Below, piece by piece: positions 60,822 to 62,542 of a stretch of 62,542 nt of DNA; the stretch's first letter is position 1; each line of letters begins with the position of its first letter. The translations under genes were made by a program, and so were the position numbers. This DNA is from Desulfovibrio sp. (GTDB lineage Bacteria > Desulfobacterota > Desulfovibrionia > Desulfovibrionales > Desulfovibrionaceae): NCBI GenBank assembly GCA_031287575.1, contig JAITSV010000049.1:1-62542 (forward strand). Direction: 5' to 3'. The notes under the pieces were generated by a model that was given only the letters and a program-made list of their open reading frames with translations, did not search any database and was not told where the DNA came from.

Positions 60822-61913
60822 ATGGCCAAGGCCAGAACGAAAAAGCACGCCACAACCAACGGCACGCACATGGGTGCCGCCACCCGGCCCGGGCCGGGGG
60901 CCGACGCCGGGGCAATCATCAACGATGCCCTGCGCGGGGTGCAGGCCTTCACCTTTGGCGACCCGGAACCGGCACTGGCCGGGGCGGTGTACGACCACCT
61001 TGGGGTGTGGCTGCTGGACAACGGCAGCTACTACCAGCCGCCGGTGCCCCTGCGCGGGTTGGCCCGGCTGCTGCGGGCCAACGCCTACCACGGCCCCCTG
61101 CTGGAATTCAAAACCAACGTGGTGCTGCGCGGCTTTGTGCCCACGGCGGCGCTGCCCCGGCGGGCCATGCACGCCATGACCACCGACTACCTGGTGTTCG
61201 CCAACGGGTACCTGCAGAAAATCCGCAACTGGTACGGAGAGGTGGTGCAGCTGCGCCACCTGCCCGCCATCAACATGCGCCGCATGAAGGAAGACGACTG
61301 CTACGGCCTGCTGACCCTGACCGGGCAGATTCACCGCTTTGCCCCCGGCGAGGTGGTGCATATCCGCAACTACGACGTCAGCCAGACCATTTACGGCCTG
61401 CCATCGTACCTGGGGGCCATCCAGTCCATGCTGCTGAACGAGGACGCCACCCTGTTCCGCCGCCGGTACTACCGCAACGGCGCGCACATGGGCTACGTGT
61501 TCTATTCCTCTTCCAGCTCGCTGGAGGCGGACGACCGCGACCGCATCCGCGCTGCCATAGAGGGCAGCAAGGGCATAGGCAACTTTCGCAACATGTTCCT
61601 GCACATACCCAACGGACGCGAGAAGGACGTGCAGATACTGCCGGTGGGCGACTTCAGCACGCGGGACGAGCTGGAGAAGATCAAGAACATCAGCCGCGAC
61701 GACATCATTGCCGCGCACCGCATACCCCCGGCCATGGCCAGCATTATCCCCAACAACACCGGCGGCTTTGGCGACATTACCAAGATAGACGCGGTGTACG
61801 AGAAGAACGAGATAACCCCGGTGCGCGAGCTGCTGCTGGAAGTGAACGAGCACCTGCCGCCCGCCGCCCGCGTGGGCTTTGCCCCGCAAACGGAAAACCC
61901 GCCGGTGGCCTGA
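60822..61913 (+). CDS. Phage portal protein (gpQ-like)
   Basis: About 363 residues of the P2 gpQ portal family. VYDHLGVWLLDNGSYYQPPVPLRGLARLLRAN, LLEFKTNVVLRGF and DIIAAHRIPPAMASIIPNNTGGFG are characteristic. It is the dodecameric DNA entry ring. AGGAGGG precedes the ATG, 18 bases after the terminase stop, so both form one operon. Confidence 0.94.
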   Translation: MAKARTKKHATTNGTHMGAATRPGPGADAGAIINDALRGVQAFTFGDPEPALAGAVYDHLGVWLLDNGSYYQPPVPLRGLARLLRANAYHGPLLEFKTNVVLRGFVPTAALPRRAMHAMTTDYLVFANGYLQKIRNWYGEVVQLRHLPAINMRRMKEDDCYGLLTLTGQIHRFAPGEVVHIRNYDVSQTIYGLPSYLGAIQSMLLNEDATLFRRRYYRNGAHMGYVFYSSSSSLEADDRDRIRAAIEGSKGIGNFRNMFLHIPNGREKDVQILPVGDFSTRDELEKIKNISRDDIIAAHRIPPAMASIIPNNTGGFGDITKIDAVYEKNEITPVRELLLEVNEHLPPAARVGFAPQTENPPVA

Positions 61914-61924
61914 CCACCGGCGGG
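61898..61924. terminator. Strong stem-loop at the end of the portal gene
   Basis: CCCGCCGGTGG (61898-61908) and CCACCGGCGGG (61914-61924) form an eleven-base stem over five bases that includes the portal stop codon. The T-run lies on the minus strand side, so it may stop leftward transcription better. Confidence 0.65.
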
Positions 61925-62000
61925 TGAAACGCATAGGACTTGCTGCCCGATTGACAGCAACGCCCCCTTGTCATTGTGTTTGTGCAGGAGGATGAACACC

Positions 62001-62222
62001 ATGCGCATTATCTGCGACAAGTGCCACGGCAAGGCCCGCATTACCACCCGCCGGGAGATAACCCCCCGCTTCACCAAGCTGTACTGCGTGTGCAACAACG
62101 CCGAATGCGGTCACAGCTTCGTCATGCATCTGGAGTTTGCGCACACGTTGTCGCCGTCGGGGTTGGAGACACAACGGAAGCCTCCCTGCATTATATTCTC
62201 AACAAGTCTCCAAGAGGCATAG
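62001..62222 (+). CDS. ogr: Ogr/Delta-type late gene activator
   Basis: 73 residues (P2 Ogr 72). CDKC at residues 5-8 and CVCNNAECGHSF near 35 give the CX2C...CX4C zinc site of Ogr/Delta proteins, which contact the RNA polymerase alpha subunit to turn on late promoters. It therefore probably controls both gpP-Q and the leftward structural operon. AGGAGG lies eight bases upstream. The C-terminal 20 residues diverge. Confidence 0.92.
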   Translation: MRIICDKCHGKARITTRREITPRFTKLYCVCNNAECGHSFVMHLEFAHTLSPSGLETQRKPPCIIFSTSLQEA

Positions 62223-62236
62223 AACAACTAGAGGCC

Positions 62237-62542
62237 TCAAAACTCTCTAGGTAACCAGCCGTTTTCATTGCGCTCTGGTTCATCAATGTCGTTTTCTTCA
62301 AGATGTTCTATAATTTTACTATCATATCGCGGATTCCAACCATCTTCGTTAAAATCGTAGCAAGTATCACACACGAACATCTCGTATGACTTTATATACT
62401 TGCCCTCCCATAAATGGTTTTCACTGGAGTAGCCCCCATTTGGACCGGACACCCCGCCAACGATAGGAGATAGGTCTAGCCCTATGTCCAGACCTAGTGC
62501 TAACGGGGGAGCAGTGGTGGAAGTGCTGACCACAGCCCAGCG
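62237..62542 (-). CDS. Uncharacterised small phage protein, possibly incomplete
   Basis: At least 98 residues from a GTG at 62533; the frame stays open to the window edge, so the true start may lie outside. The C-terminal half (EMFVCDTCYDFNEDGWNPRY and IIEHLEENDIDEPERNENGW) has one CxxC pair and many acidic residues, and the DNA is AT-richer than its surroundings. No family is recognised. It converges with ogr. Confidence 0.55.
   Translation of the reverse strand, partial: RWAVVSTSTTAPPLALGLDIGLDLSPIVGGVSGPNGGYSSENHLWEGKYIKSYEMFVCDTCYDFNEDGWNPRYDSKIIEHLEENDIDEPERNENGWLPREF

Overview
The window looks like a chromosomal segment of a GC-rich Desulfovibrionaceae-type deltaproteobacterium (Desulfovibrio/Nitratidesulfovibrio). 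This is an inference from the gene content: a periplasmic molybdenum aldehyde oxidoreductase with a cytochrome b, an AmmeMemoRadiSam-type radical SAM enzyme beside cobO, several anaerobe-type Fe-S proteins, heavily GC-biased codons and many NtrC-type and c-di-GMP regulators. No 16S or other species-level marker is present.

Region 1 (1-13.7 kb, minus strand) is a sensory block. A periplasmic binding protein is translationally coupled to a GGDEF/EAL protein, followed by a very large AsmA-like protein, a membrane histidine kinase, a sigma-54 response regulator and a TPR lipoprotein. Between kinase and regulator sits a 35-codon ORF that is a decayed copy of the regulator's own 5' end. It is linked to both neighbours by ATGA overlaps. 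Upstream of the kinase is a cluster of TTGCAC sites and a near-consensus sigma-54 promoter, which suggests autoregulation.

Region 2 (13.8-23.1 kb, plus strand) holds a D-2-hydroxyacid dehydrogenase, a PTS EIIC-EAL fusion, and a five-gene operon for a Tat-exported PaoABC/xanthine-oxidase-type aldehyde oxidoreductase with a membrane cytochrome b. Region 3 (23.2-36.4 kb) is mostly housekeeping and small conserved genes: thiC, a glycosyltransferase, two membrane-anchored proteins, a radical SAM enzyme with an acidic Cys-rich tail, purM, the amrS-like/cobO pair, a degenerate GIY-YIG protein, a ferredoxin with a 19-histidine insertion, infA, an RRM protein and tRNA-Pro(UGG).

Region 4 (36.4-62.5 kb) is a P2/HP1/K139-like prophage, probably integrated at tRNA-Pro. 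Its left end carries tandem repeats, TTGCAC clusters, an orphan HigA-type antitoxin with a truncated toxin, and an AT-rich SEC-C gene. The body is the structural module. Terminase and portal read right and scaffold, capsid, completion, sheath, tube, lysis, tail chaperone (-1 frameshift at GGGAAAG), tape measure, baseplate, fibre and spike genes read left. An Ogr-type late activator lies near the right edge. The integrase, repressor and replication genes must lie beyond 62.5 kb.

The most novel-looking element is a cassette present twice in the prophage (38.7-39.5 kb and 48.1-48.9 kb), antisense to the late operon. Each copy has a TTGACT -35 motif, a long structured leader, a paralogous gene of about 155 codons and its own terminator. 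The two leaders keep the same stems while the bases change in compensating ways. They also contain a segment that can pair either upstream or downstream, as in an RNA switch.
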